A stretch of 64,000 nucleotides of DNA. Origin: Cercophora sp. LCS_1. Its lineage: Eukaryota > Ascomycota > Sordariomycetes > Sordariales > Lasiosphaeriaceae. A program made the position numbers and the translations under genes. Within the stretch, counting starts at the first letter, position 1, and every line of letters begins with the position of its first letter. The stretch covers positions 496,001-560,000 of the forward strand of contig JAPZLL010000022.1 of the NCBI GenBank assembly GCA_036250225.1, written 5' to 3'. The notes beneath the pieces were generated by a model that made no database searches, was not told where the DNA came from, and saw only the letters and a list, made by a program, of their open reading frames with translations. Shown in pieces: positions 33,231 through 43,498 of the stretch.

Positions 33231-34176
33231 TTATTTCTTCCCCACCCCAACCCCCTTGAACCGTTTTGTGATCGAAGTAATCGCCTCCTCAACCGGCAAC
33301 CGCTCCATCGAACTCGCGCCATAAAACCCATGCACCCCGTTCGTCCGTGCCAGCACATAGTCCGCATCATCAGGTGTGGTAATCGGACCCCCGTGGCACA
33401 GGACAATAACATCGGGGTTGATCCCCACCACAATATCCCTAATCTCCTGAATCAGCAGCACACACCCATCCAGACTCTTCCCGCCACTGGCTCCAATCGA
33501 CCCGCCCGTCGTCAGCCCCATGTGCGCAACAATGATGTCCGCACCCGCTTCTGCCATTTGTTTGGCCTCGACCACGTTAAAGACATATGGTGTCGTGAGC
33601 ATGTCCATCTCGTGCGCGGTTTTGATCATCTCGACTTCGGCGGAGTACGACATGCCTGTTTCCTCGAGGTGGGCGCGGAACTGGCCGTCGATCAGCCCGA
33701 CGGTGGGGAAGTTTTGGACGCCGGCGAAGCCGAGGGTGCGGAGCTGGGTTAGGAAGCGTGGGATCGAGCGGAAGGGGTCGGTTGCGCAGACGCCGGCTAG
33801 GAGGGGGGTCCGGGATAGGATGGGGAGGACTTCGTTTGCCTTTTGGGGAGAGCGTCAATCATAGCTGCTTGCCATGGAAGACCGTTGAGGCGCAAGATTT
33901 GATTCTTATTTTTCAAGGGGGAGATGTGAGAGCTGAGCTGACCATTTCCAAAACGACATCATTGGCGTTTCCATACGGCATCAGACCGGCCAACGATCCC
34001 CGTCCGGCCATGCGGAAACGGCCCGAGTTGTAGACGATGATGAGATCGGCGCCGCCTGCTTCGAGGAATTTGGCCGACAACCCGATGCCGGCGCCCGCGC
34101 CGACGATGGGTTTGCCCGAGGCGATTTGACGCCGTAAAGCAGCGAGGATCTCTTGCCGATTTGTTGGGGGTGTCAT
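33231..34176 (-). CDS. TIM-barrel protein like the C-terminal half of Tm-1 (PF09370 type)
   Basis: Two minus-strand exons, 34176-33943 and 33839-33231, with a 103-nt intron, encode 280 residues. The text GKPIVGAGAGIGLSAKFLEAGGADLIIVYNSGRFRMAGRGSLAGL starts the barrel in pieces typical of the family. VQNFPTVGLIDG, ADIIVAHMGLTTGGSIG and VIVLCHGGPI are later strands. The family is labelled PEP-hydrolase-like, but no reaction is established. In plants this barrel is fused behind a UPF0261 domain. Here that domain is the next gene, transcribed away from this one with 234 bp between starts, so the two products may work as one complex (inference). Confidence 0.85.
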
Positions 34177-34410
34177 TTTGAAACTCAGGGATGAAATGGT
34201 CAGGGAGTGAGTGAGTGAGTGTGAGTAGGTGAGTGAGGAGGGGTGAGTGAGGAGTGCCCCGCTAACGGTCCGTAAGTCTTACGTCACTGGGTCCCGTCTC
34301 GGGTCCTCCCGCTGCGGAGTTCGGAGTTGATTGCCATGGAGAATCCCGGGATGTAACATGGGACGAGCATCTTCCTCCACTCTGTTTTTTGATGAGGAGA
34401 AACACACGCC
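34177..34410. promoter_or_regulatory. Shared promoter of the split Tm-1-like pair
   Basis: The 234-bp gap between two divergent ATGs contains a GTGA/GTGAGT-rich tract at about 34203-34250. Such a short bidirectional promoter suggests co-expression. No specific factor site is recognised with confidence. Confidence 0.4.
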
Positions 34411-35748
34411 ATGGCGACGGTTGCTGTCATCGGGACTTGCGACACCAAGTTGGAGGAGCTTCTCTTTCTCCGCTCCAAGATCCTGGAACATCCCGGGCTT
34501 GAGGTCGTTTTGATCGATGTTGGCCGAACTCCGGTTGAGCATGAAGCCATCAACATCGCCCAGGATGAGCTCCTCGCCGATTACGACCGTTCCCATGCCG
34601 GTCCCAAACCTGATCGATCAACACTTTCGCGGGGCGAGCTGATGGAGTACATGGGGGAATGCGCCATCGCAACGGTGGAGAAACTGCGTCCCAAGATCCA
34701 CAGCATCGTTGCGGCGGGTGGGTCGGGAAATACGTCTCTTGCTTCGCGGGTGATGCGACGGGCTCTTCCCCTTGGTTTTCCCAAGCTGCTTGTCTCAACC
34801 GTGGCAAGCGGTGACACGGCGCCGTACATTGGCGAGTCGGATATCACCATGGTGTACTCGGTCGTCGACATTGCAGGCCTGAATTACATCCTGCGCGACG
34901 TCCTGGGTAATGCTGCCAACATGATTGCCGGCGCTGCCCTGGGATATGCTGCGAGACGAGAGGGCAGACGGACCGTCGACCAGTCGGTTAGACGGATCGG
35001 CATCACCATGTTTGGGGTCACCACCCCAGCGGTGGATACCATTCGACGACATCTCGCGGAAAGGTATCCGGGAAGATTTGAGACACTGGTCTTCCATGCC
35101 ACCGGGTCGGGCGGGAATGCAATGGAGAGTCTGATCAACAGCGGGAGGATCGACGGGGTTATTGATCTCACCACAACCGAGGTCTGTGACCTGGTGGCAG
35201 GTGGAAACATGAGTGCAGGGCCTAATAGGCTGCTGCCAGCCGTCGAGATGGATATACCGTGCATTGTTTCTCTTGGGGCGACTGATATGGTCAACTTTGG
35301 AGCCAAGGATACGGTTCCTGAGCAGTACAAGTCGAGGAAGCTGTATGAACACAACTCGGCAGTCACGTTGATGCGGGTGGATAAGGAGGAGGCAAGCAAG
35401 GTGGCGGAACACATTACCGGTTATCTGAGTCTGGTGGAGATTTACGAGTTGGTTGAGCTTTGGATCCCAAAAGGCGGTGTGAGCATCATGTCGAAAGAAG
35501 GCGGCGTGTTCGAGGACAAACAAGTGGATGCCGTCTTGTTCAACGGCATCAAGGAGGGTCTCAAGGACAGCTTGGTGGTCGTCAAGGAAGACGAACGGGA
35601 CATCAACGACGAAGGCTTTGCGCGTGACCTAGCCGATGCATTCGTCAAGCTGATGGACAAAGCCGAGGTACCACCATGGGAACGGCCTCGGAAAACCCAG
35701 AGCCCCCGACCCGCACCAGGACTCAGAATGAAAAGAGTTGCTTCATAG
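34411..35748 (+). CDS. UPF0261 protein (Tm-1-like ATP-binding domain)
   Basis: One exon of 445 residues from the ATG at 34411, in the good context CACGCCATGG. It begins AVIGTCDTKLEELLFLR, the usual start of UPF0261 proteins (PF06792). It has the Gly-rich stretch IVAAGGSGNTSLASRVMRRALP, the SGDTAPYIGESDITMVYSVVDIAGLN segment in parts, and FHATGSGGNAMESL. In tomato Tm-1 the matching domain binds ATP. The metabolic role in fungi is not known. The product probably partners with the divergently encoded TIM barrel. Its 3' end lies only 2 nt from the convergent acyl-CoA dehydrogenase stop, so the two transcripts must overlap. Confidence 0.88.
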   Translation: MATVAVIGTCDTKLEELLFLRSKILEHPGLEVVLIDVGRTPVEHEAINIAQDELLADYDRSHAGPKPDRSTLSRGELMEYMGECAIATVEKLRPKIHSIVAAGGSGNTSLASRVMRRALPLGFPKLLVSTVASGDTAPYIGESDITMVYSVVDIAGLNYILRDVLGNAANMIAGAALGYAARREGRRTVDQSVRRIGITMFGVTTPAVDTIRRHLAERYPGRFETLVFHATGSGGNAMESLINSGRIDGVIDLTTTEVCDLVAGGNMSAGPNRLLPAVEMDIPCIVSLGATDMVNFGAKDTVPEQYKSRKLYEHNSAVTLMRVDKEEASKVAEHITGYLSLVEIYELVELWIPKGGVSIMSKEGGVFEDKQVDAVLFNGIKEGLKDSLVVVKEDERDINDEGFARDLADAFVKLMDKAEVPPWERPRKTQSPRPAPGLRMKRVAS

Positions 35749-35750
35749 CT

Positions 35751-37054
35751 TCAATAGCTCCTCGGCAGGCCAAGCACCTTCTCACTGATATAGTTCATGA
35801 TCATCTCCCTGCTGACCGGCGCGATCCGCGGCACCAGACAGTCCCGGAAATATCTCTCGACATCAAACTCCACCGCATACCCCATCCCCCCGTGCGTCAA
35901 CACCGCCCTCTCACACGCAGTAAACGCCGCCTCAGCCGCCAGGTACTTGGCCGTATTACACGCCGCTCCAATCTCCTCCTGCCCCGCCTCACCCTCATCA
36001 TACAACCGCGCAGCATGGTACGTCGCCAACTTGGCCGCCTCCAGCTTCATATACGCATCGGCCAGCGGATGCGCAACCCCCTGGTTCATCCCAATCGGCC
36101 GTCCAAACACCACTCTCCCCTTTGCATATTCCACGGCCTTGGTAAGCGCCGCGTACCCCAGCCCCAACGCCTCGCCCGCAAGCAAACACCGCTCGGCATT
36201 CATCCCATGCAACACAATCTTGAATCCCATTCCCTCCTCTCCAATCAACGTATCCGCAGGGATGGCATATCCGTCAAAAAACACCTCGTTCGCGTCAACA
36301 GCCCTGCCACCCATCTTCCTGATCCGTTTCATGACCAGCCTCTTATCCCCCCTCTCTAAGTCGATGCAAAACAACGAGAGTCCCTTTGCGCCCTCCCCGC
36401 CCGTCCTCGCCAGTAAAATCATCTTGTGCGCGACCTGCGCGCATGTGATCCAAATCTTTTTGCCAGTGACGATGTAACTCCCGTCGGCTTGTTTCACAGC
36501 TCGCGTGGTGAGACGGGCGGTGTCGAGACCAGCGTCGGGTTCCGTAACGCCGAAGCAGACGCGGTGCCGACCGCTGATGATGTCGGGGATGAGGGAGGAC
36601 ACCTGGGATGGACTGCCGAACTTGGCGAGCGGTTGGGTTGCGTAGACGTTGGCGTGGATCGATTGGGCGCCTGCCATGCCCGCGCCCGAGGCCGTGATGG
36701 CTTCGAGCATGGTTGTCGCGGCGGATATGCCGAGGCCGGAACCGCCGTGGTCGGGAGGGAGGGCTATGCCTAGCCAGCCGTCCTGCGGGTCCCGTTAGTC
36801 TTGGTGGTGAAGGAGTCGGGGGCAGGGAGGGAAAAGGGAGATATTACTCTGGCGATGGCGGCGTGGAATTCGGTTGGGTCGGTTGCGGTTTCGTCGAGGG
36901 CGCGCCAGTACGATGGGGGAAACCGTTTGCAGAGCTGGGAGATGGCGTCGCGCACGGTGACCTGGGTTGCGGTGAGGTGGGAGGTTGTCATGATGGTGCG
37001 CCGTTGGGTGAGGATGTGAGAGGGTGGGAGGCGGAATGGGCGGAGGGGTGGCAT
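35751..37054 (-). CDS. Acyl-CoA dehydrogenase
   Basis: Two minus-strand exons, 37054-36848 and 36782-35751, with a 65-nt intron, encode 412 residues. The splice joins FHAAIAR to DGWLGIALPP. Domain marks are VCFGVTEPDAGLDTARLTT (FAD/substrate), KIWITCAQVA, and THGGMGYAVEFDVERYFRD near the C-terminus. The residues before MTTSH are basic and Pro-rich (MPPLRPFRLPPSHIL), which suits a targeting sequence, so the ATG at 37054 is preferred to the one at 36991. The enzyme removes hydrogens from an acyl-CoA and passes them to ETF or, in peroxisomes, oxygen. Its place next to the Tm-1-like pair and the BVMO suggests a common breakdown route. Confidence 0.87.
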
Positions 37055-37448
37055 TTTGGCTGTTTTGTGGTTTTCAGAAGGCCCCAACTGTTTTGGGTCA
37101 GTTTGGGGTTGTCTTTGTGAGGTTGTTGATGAGATTTTTGATGAGGTGAAGTTGAGAGCGGACCCTTGTGCCCAGGGTGTCTAGCTTGGTCCGGATTCAT
37201 GTGGGGTGATTTTCACACGGTCGATCTCCACCCCGTGACAATGATTTCGGTGACAGCAGTAAGAAATGATGGATAGTCGCCATCCTCTTTGAATTTCGAT
37301 GCGAGGTTGGATTGAACATCTTCATTGCGAATGTGGCTAGCTGAATTCACAAACAGTCTGCAAAAAAAGAAAAAAAAAAAAAAGGTTCCACACCACTTTC
37401 TACCGCACAGCCTACTCCATTCAGTCGGCCCTCCACTCCCGGCGAACG
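37055..37448. other. Promoter of the acyl-CoA dehydrogenase gene, with repeat copy A
   Basis: Between the BVMO stop and the dehydrogenase start. It contains repeat copy A (separate entry) and an A-rich tract at about 37361-37384. No gene. Confidence 0.5.
37116..37240. repeat. Dispersed direct repeat, copy A
   Basis: Two blocks, TGTGAGGTTGT..TTGATGAGGTG..GTTGAGAGC..GACCCTT..AGGGTGTC and GGGGTGATTTT..GATCTCCAC, are adjacent here. Both recur in the same order and orientation at 39573-39880, where about 190 nt separate them. The copy lies upstream of the acyl-CoA dehydrogenase start. Confidence 0.6.
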
Positions 37449-39032
37449 CTACTTCGCCGTCACAAAACTCGGAAAGTTCGCCGCCGACTCTTCATTCAAC
37501 TTGGCAATGTACGTCTTGAGCCCAGCCAGGAAAAAGGCGCTGTACTTCTGTTTGCCCTCGACATTGTTGTTCTGGATCCACGACTTGACGTGATCAAAAA
37601 CCGTCACCTTGGAGATGGCCTGCACCGTCTCCGCCCACTTCTTCTGCGCATCGCCATCGGCCTCAACCGTCCGGTAGCCCTTATCGCGCGCCTCCTTGAT
37701 GAGCGACTGGATAAAGTTGCCCTGCAGCTCGATCGAGGGCAGCATGTTGGCAAAAGGACCGCCCGGGCCGGTGACAGTGAAAAAATTGGGGAATCCGGCA
37801 ATACTGACTCCGTAGAGTCCATTGGCGCCCCCTTTCCACGCTTCGCCAAGCGTGATGCCGTCACGGCCGCGAATATCGATGTTGTGATATGCCCCGTCAA
37901 CACCGTCGAAGCCAGTTGCGTACACGATAATGTCAAAGTCAAAGGTTTGGCCGTCACCCAGCGCGATGCCCGTCGGCGTGATGCGAGCGATGCGGTTGGA
38001 CGAGATGTCAACGAGAGCGACGTTGGGCTCGTTGAAGGCCTCGTAGTAGCCTTGGGTGCAGAGAGGACGACCGCCGTAGGGACCCTTGGGCTGCAGCAAC
38101 TTTGCGGTTGCCGGGTCCTTGACAATCTCGGCAATCTTGTCGCGAACAAAGGCGGCGGCCGTCTCATTGGCCTCGAGGCTGGTGGCGATGTCTTTGAACG
38201 TCTCGAAGAAGAAACGGAAGCCACCGCCCTTCTCCCAGATGCGCTGGTATACCTGGCGGCGTTCCTCCTCGGACACTTCGAGGGCCGATTTGTCACTCTC
38301 AGCGAAACCCATGGCAAAGAGCGAACCCCAGACTGTGTCCCAGATGGCGTCGTAGTTGGCGTATATTTCTGCTTTCTCGGCCTCCGACACAGGCCGGTCA
38401 TTGACCGGCACGATGTACTGAGCGCGCTGCTGGAAGACTGTGAGCTGGGCGACTTCCTTGTGGATGGTGGCGGCGATCTGGCTGCCCGATGGCCCGGTGC
38501 CGATGATGCCGATGCGCTTGTTGGTGACATCAAGGCCCTTGGGCCATCGCGCCGAATGGAACGAAGTGCCCTTGAACGTGTCAATGCCAGGGAAGGCCGG
38601 CGTGTAGGGGTTGGTCAAGATGCCGAGAGCCGTGATGAAGTAGGTTGCCGAGAACGTCAGCCCCTTGTTTGTAGCAATGTTCCAGCGGTTTGTGGTCGCG
38701 TCATAGTGCGCCGACACAACTTCGTTGTCGAGCAAATAGCTGTCGGCCACCTTGAGGTCCTTGGCTGTGTCGACAATTTGGCGTTGGAGCGCTGGGGCTT
38801 GGAGGTAGCGCGTGTTCCACTTGGGCGGACTGCGGTCATCGGAAAAGCGGTAGACCCACGACTCAGTGTCGGTTTGGGCGCCGGGATACTGGTTCCAGTA
38901 CCATGTGCCGCCAAGTTCGCTGCCCTTCTCGACGGCGACGACCGAGAGACCGAGTCTGTTCTGGAGGAGGTCGACGAGCCGAATGCCCCCGAAACCCCCA
39001 CCCACAATAAGTGCGTCAACTTGTTTCGCCAT
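37449..39032 (-). CDS. Baeyer-Villiger monooxygenase (cyclohexanone-monooxygenase type)
   Basis: One exon of 527 residues. The open frame upstream of MAKQVDA begins at TTG, so the ATG at 39032 is used. The FAD Rossmann motif GGGFGG lies at residues 11-16, followed by ELGGTWYWNQYPGAQTD in parts. The BVMO fingerprint FKGTSFHSARWPKG matches FxGxxxHxxxWP, and the NADPH motif is GTGPSGSQ. YATGFD sits in the last third, as in class B flavoprotein monooxygenases. Such enzymes insert oxygen beside a ketone, giving esters or lactones. It may feed ring-opened products to the nearby acyl-CoA dehydrogenase (inference). Confidence 0.93.
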   Translation of the reverse strand: MAKQVDALIVGGGFGGIRLVDLLQNRLGLSVVAVEKGSELGGTWYWNQYPGAQTDTESWVYRFSDDRSPPKWNTRYLQAPALQRQIVDTAKDLKVADSYLLDNEVVSAHYDATTNRWNIATNKGLTFSATYFITALGILTNPYTPAFPGIDTFKGTSFHSARWPKGLDVTNKRIGIIGTGPSGSQIAATIHKEVAQLTVFQQRAQYIVPVNDRPVSEAEKAEIYANYDAIWDTVWGSLFAMGFAESDKSALEVSEEERRQVYQRIWEKGGGFRFFFETFKDIATSLEANETAAAFVRDKIAEIVKDPATAKLLQPKGPYGGRPLCTQGYYEAFNEPNVALVDISSNRIARITPTGIALGDGQTFDFDIIVYATGFDGVDGAYHNIDIRGRDGITLGEAWKGGANGLYGVSIAGFPNFFTVTGPGGPFANMLPSIELQGNFIQSLIKEARDKGYRTVEADGDAQKKWAETVQAISKVTVFDHVKSWIQNNNVEGKQKYSAFFLAGLKTYIAKLNEESAANFPSFVTAK

Positions 39033-40168
39033 GGCTATGCGTTGAATAGACAAATAAAGCTCTGTCGAGGGCGAAGAGGTGAAGAGGAGCTCAAGCAAGC
39101 CCCCTCCTGGATTTCACATTCCTCATGACCGATTTCATGCGACTTTTCATTGTGGGCGGTAGGATTTACCACTGCAATGCTGTGTGTGGCGCCAAAAAGA
39201 CGCCATCGCCATGACATGTTTTAGCGAATCCAAAGCCCAAGTTGGCTCGATGTTGCGGAATGGTGCGGTTGCGCAACGGGGAGGGTGGGATGATGCAATC
39301 CTGTGATGCGTGCGCCCACTGCCAACGATCTTGGTGTGGGTTTTCTTGACTGCAGCCTCACGATTGGCAGAGTCCATGTCTTAGATGACTGTACGGAGGC
39401 AAGGGGAGCAGGTCCTTTCGACTTTGGAGGGAAAAGGGCAAGAACGTCCGAAAGAAGGTATAAATTGCGCAATTCAGGAGCTAATTAGGTCATGCAGAGC
39501 AAAGATTTGCTGTCCAACCTGCCCCCAAAGGTAGAAAGAACACGAACTCGGACGTTGACTGGCTGTTTCGGATGTGAGGTTGTGGTGTTCTTGATGAGAT
39601 GGAGTTGAGAGCAGACCCTTTTTGCAGGGTGTCCAACGGGCTTGGCAAGTCCCGAACGAAAAAGCCCCACACATAAAAGTTCAGAGGGCTATGGACAGAG
39701 GAAACAACCCAATCTCCCAAGGCATTAGTAAAGAACCTATAGGGAATCCATTGTTATATTTACCTCTGTATGTTTTATAGGTCTGTCTATGGTTGATAGC
39801 TGAATTGGGCGGATTTAGTGTGCGAACTTTTTTGTCATGAGCTTCGATCCCCTGCGGGGTGATTTCATGGTCCATCTCCACTGAGCTGGAAGGGAGCAGC
39901 GGGATTGGATTGGAAATTTAAACAACCGCTATGTATGGCCGAAGAAATATCCATTCCCTTCATTCGACTTGAGACTGGTCGCTTTCACGTTTGGAACACG
40001 CCCGGGGGTCTGACACGTCATTGCAGGCCTTCATGCACGTGGAACATCTTGTAGCTACCCGACAACCCAACGTGCCTTCCCAACTGAAATGCTTGAAACT
40101 TGTCTCCGATCGCATTTCACTCGAGCAACCTCATCCCAACTAGCGTCTCGTGACTCAACTCGTCAACA
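39033..40168. other. Intergenic region with repeat copy B
   Basis: No gene in 1.1 kb. It holds the promoter of the BVMO on the left, repeat copy B at 39573-39880, and the promoter of the BTB gene on the right. Confidence 0.5.
39573..39880. repeat. Dispersed direct repeat, copy B, split by about 190 nt
   Basis: Block 1 (39573-39650) matches 37116-37190 and block 2 (39855-39880) matches 37202-37232, allowing mismatches. The intervening 39651-39840 has no counterpart in copy A. It carries short imperfect terminal inversions, for example AAAAGTTC near 39677 and GAACTTTT near 39823. That could mean a small insertion in copy B or a deletion in copy A. Confidence 0.5.
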
Positions 40169-41411
40169 ATGTACGACTATGAGATGGACCCCTCTGGCGA
40201 CGCCGTCATCACGTTGTGGCGCTCGACAACGCCGTTTGCAGCATGGAAGGCTCAGAGCCCATGCCCAGAGAGACCAGACTCGTTTGGCCTTCAGCCATTC
40301 GGGCTGAAGGGGAAGAAGAAGGGAAAGGCGTATTTGGACACTGGAACAGAACCTGTCCAAACACCGGAACAAGATAAGGGCCCCGAAGTAGCGTTCGTTC
40401 AATTCCTTGTGTCGTCCCGCCACCTAACCTTGGCCTCACCAATGATGCTTGCGATGTTGTCCGGCGACTGGACAGAAGGAAGCAAGGACGAGAATGGGTT
40501 GTTCCAGATAGAAGCCCGAGACTGGGACGAAGAGGCTTTCGCCATTGTCTTCAACGTCGTGCATGGTCGCAACCACCGTGTGCCGGTCGCGGTTTCACTC
40601 GAGCTACTGACCAAAATCGCCGTCATTGTCGACTACTACAACATGCATGAAGCGGTCCGGATTGCGGCTTCGGTCTGGGTAGCCACGGCGAGGAAATGCG
40701 GATTGCCAAATGAACTCAACAGAGATCTCGCCCTGTGGCTTACAATCGCTTGTGTGTTCAAGGACGCGGAAATCTTCAAACACACCACAAGCCTCTCCAT
40801 TATACAAAGCTCGCATGATTTGGAGTTTCCTGACGATCTCCCCATTCCATCGTGTGTGGTTGGTAAGATTCCCCTCCCAGCCTACCAGCACTGGGTGTCC
40901 ACCGCGAAATGGGCTGATACTGATTGGCATTTTGCCTGCAGACCGCATCAAGGAGTTCCGGCACGATGCACTTAGTGCTATTGTAGAGGGTCTCCAGAAG
41001 CTTCGAGAAGAGTACACAACAGGCCAGAAGGGATGCAGCTTTGAGTGTACCGCCATCCACCTTGGCGTTCTGATCAGGACCATACACGAGGTGAAGCTGG
41101 ACGGCTGGTCGACGGAGGACATCACTGTTCAAGATTTGGCGCAGGGGTTAGAGGCCATGCAACCACCCAGATGGCGAGATTACAGCCCCTATGGAGAGCA
41201 TTCCTGTCCACAAGACGGGAGCCAGGTCTGGTCTAGCGCTTTCAATCTCTCCGCCAACAACACCAGTGAATTCAAGGACGCAAGGGTTGTAGGCACCCTG
41301 AACAGATATGCTGCGCAACTAATGCAGAACGTGCAAGCTATGGGGGTGCTTGGAGGGTTTGGGTTGTCGGATTTTGTCGAGTTGGAGATGCAGGATGAGT
41401 CGAGGTTCTAG
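40169..41411 (+). CDS. BTB/POZ domain protein, copy 2
   Basis: Two exons, 40169-40862 and 40942-41411, with a 79-nt intron, encode 387 residues. The BTB region FLVSSRHLTLASPMMLAML and LELLTKIAVIVDYYNMHEAV aligns with the protein at 25142-26330, as does the later GCSFECTAIHLGVLI. The intron lies at the same position and phase. The two copies therefore come from one duplication, now quite diverged, and are placed in opposite orientation about 15 kb apart. As in copy 1, an adaptor role through the BTB fold is likely but unproven. Confidence 0.86.
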
Positions 41412-41703
41412 CATGATAAAAATTGTTTGTTCTGACATGGGAGAGGGTAGAAGAAGCAGACTGTCTATAGATGCCCGAAAGTTTAGGACAGCTGATTTCG
41501 AGACTGTCTCAAGCTTCTTTTGTTAACGGATGGTCGTTGTGTCCCATTACTGGTGGCTGGTCGAATGGGTCGACTTGGGGGATGTGAGCCACGGCAAGGC
41601 GTCGGCACTTGATCCAGTGCCTCCGGTCATCCTGGACGTCGTATACCGTAGTCGCCCTTGGTTGTGGGACCTGTATCTTTGTAGAAGCCTTCTTACGAGA
41701 ATC
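41412..41703. other. Convergent 3' flanks
   Basis: A short gap between the BTB stop and the convergent HNH gene stop. It contains the probable transcript ends and no gene. Confidence 0.5.
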
Positions 41704-43192
41704 CTAATCCCATTCCTGAAGAAGTTCTCGAATAGATGGGCGGGGGTTTCCGATCCACTCCAGGTTCTCGTCCAGATAATCTGGGTCATCTCCCACATCC
41801 TTCAATGCCTCGGCGCCGCCAGCGATGGAGAAGATCTTTATGCATGCCCACTGGAGCTTGAAGGCTGTCAGCATATGATTGGCGCGCCGTGTTTCGACAT
41901 TGACGTAGAAAATGTCGCCAGTTCGTAGGAAGTGACAGATGGAGTGTTGTCGATCATGCGCGAAGATAGGGTTGGAGGAGTCCAGGTCGCCATATGTTTT
42001 TCCCAGCATGCTCTCCAGCGCCTCGCGGCCTTGTGATGCCTTGTCCGTTGTAAGAGGCGGTGCTTCTGAGCCAATATCTTTGCGCCGGGGCATCCAGTGA
42101 AACTGCAATTTGACCCGGGTAAACGTCTTCTTCTTCTTCGTCCCGCTCCTTGTCGTAGGCCCTGTATCGGGTGTGTTATTGACATCGAATGTATCCTCTT
42201 CGAACGAAAATTCGTAGTCGATACCCAGGGGTTCAAGGGCAAAAAATCCCTTGTGCCACCACTTGCGGAGTTGACAATTGAGAGAGATTTCGTTCCAGGC
42301 TTTGTCGCTAATACCTGCCTTCGACGTGAAGATCTCACGGCACCCTTTCGTAAGCTTTTCAAGGGGATCTGTCCACGCCTCAGAGTCTTCGCTATCAATA
42401 TCCATCATTTCCTCATTATCTTCCGGAGTAATGTGAAATATGGAGCCCAGTACCTTCGGGAAGTACTTTGCCATCTTTGATCGGTACTGTTCCTTTGAGT
42501 TCACGCTGAACGGGACAATATGGCAAACTTCAGCGTTACCTGTGTGAAGAACAACGCAACGGTAGCCGTCAAGCCTTACCCGCTCCTGCTTTTCCGCCCT
42601 GTCTCGTATAACCTCGGATTTGCTGTCTTTGTTGTCATAGCTCTCGTCAGAGCGTTGCTCCGCTCTGCGAGTCCCGGCCGCCTTCGTACTCGTGGAGAGT
42701 TCAGCGACCGCAAGAAGGGCTTCTTCATCCACATTCCGTTTCTTGTTCATCACTGCATCAGAGTATTAGCGATATATAATGGGGTGTATGCTAATATGCG
42801 GGTAGATACTCACTGATCTTGATAAAGCAAGGCATAACAGACAGCCTCCTAAGGGCATCATCGCGGGCATCCCGATCATATGTTATGCGGCGGAGTGTCG
42901 CAAGATCCATCGTCATAATGGTAGCGATGACGATCTGCGAAAGCGGTTTGGATTCTTCCTGCGGAAGACCAGTGTCCTCGGAAAAGTGCGCTCTCCAGTG
43001 CATCTCAAGTTTGCGCATGCAAAAACGTCTCTCTTCGGCGTCCTCGATCGGCAAGAGACGCTTCGTGGATTCGCGCTCCGGAACTATTGTTAGGAGGCGA
43101 TGAAGAGCGTCGAGTTGGTGCGGCGCTACATCGTCCCTTGCCAGGAAAGTGGTCAGGAGCTGATGCCAATCTTCTGAGCTGATTGAGGCCAT
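41704..43192 (-). CDS. HNH-endonuclease-domain protein of fungal accessory type
   Basis: Two minus-strand exons, 43192-42814 and 42752-41704, with a 61-nt intron, encode 475 residues. The frame upstream of MASISSEDW starts at TTG, so the ATG at 43192 is used. The N-terminal 125 residues are helical. After an acidic, Lys-rich linker comes DGYRCVVLHTGNAEVCHIVPFSVN, the Cys/His-Ile-x-Pro-Phe pattern of fungal HNH proteins. A 200-residue C-terminal region with several Trp follows. These proteins are many in filamentous ascomycetes and vary between strains. The HNH core suggests DNA cleavage, but its activity is not shown. Confidence 0.8.
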
Positions 43193-43498
43193 TGTTGTTG
43201 TTGTCTGGATGGAGACCGAATTCGGCAACCGTCACTCAGAATTCCAAGAGAGAGGGCGCGAAGAGAGAGGGTGGGCGAGGGGAAAGAAAAAAAAAACCCC
43301 TTGGTGTGTTGCAAGTGAAAAGAGGGAAAGGGAATGAAGCAGAGGCGAGTGGAAAGAAGGGGGAAAGGAAAAATTCTTGGTGGGGTGTGCGAGGCGGAAG
43401 GTTTTCTTGCCGAAGCTTGATAAGCCGAGTTCGAGCCTGTCGCAGACGACGTGTCTGTGGAGATTGTCGGGGAGGTTATTAGGGAGAATACGGATACA
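43193..43498. other. Leader region
   Basis: Purine-rich on the plus strand (AGAGAGAGG and GGAAAG repeats at about 43245-43375), which is the C/T-rich 5' leader of the HNH gene on the minus strand. No gene. Confidence 0.5.

Noticed and set aside
37590..39128. 512-codon plus-strand frame over the BVMO
   Set aside because: Long only because of strong third-position GC bias; no domain, while the minus strand carries all BVMO motifs.
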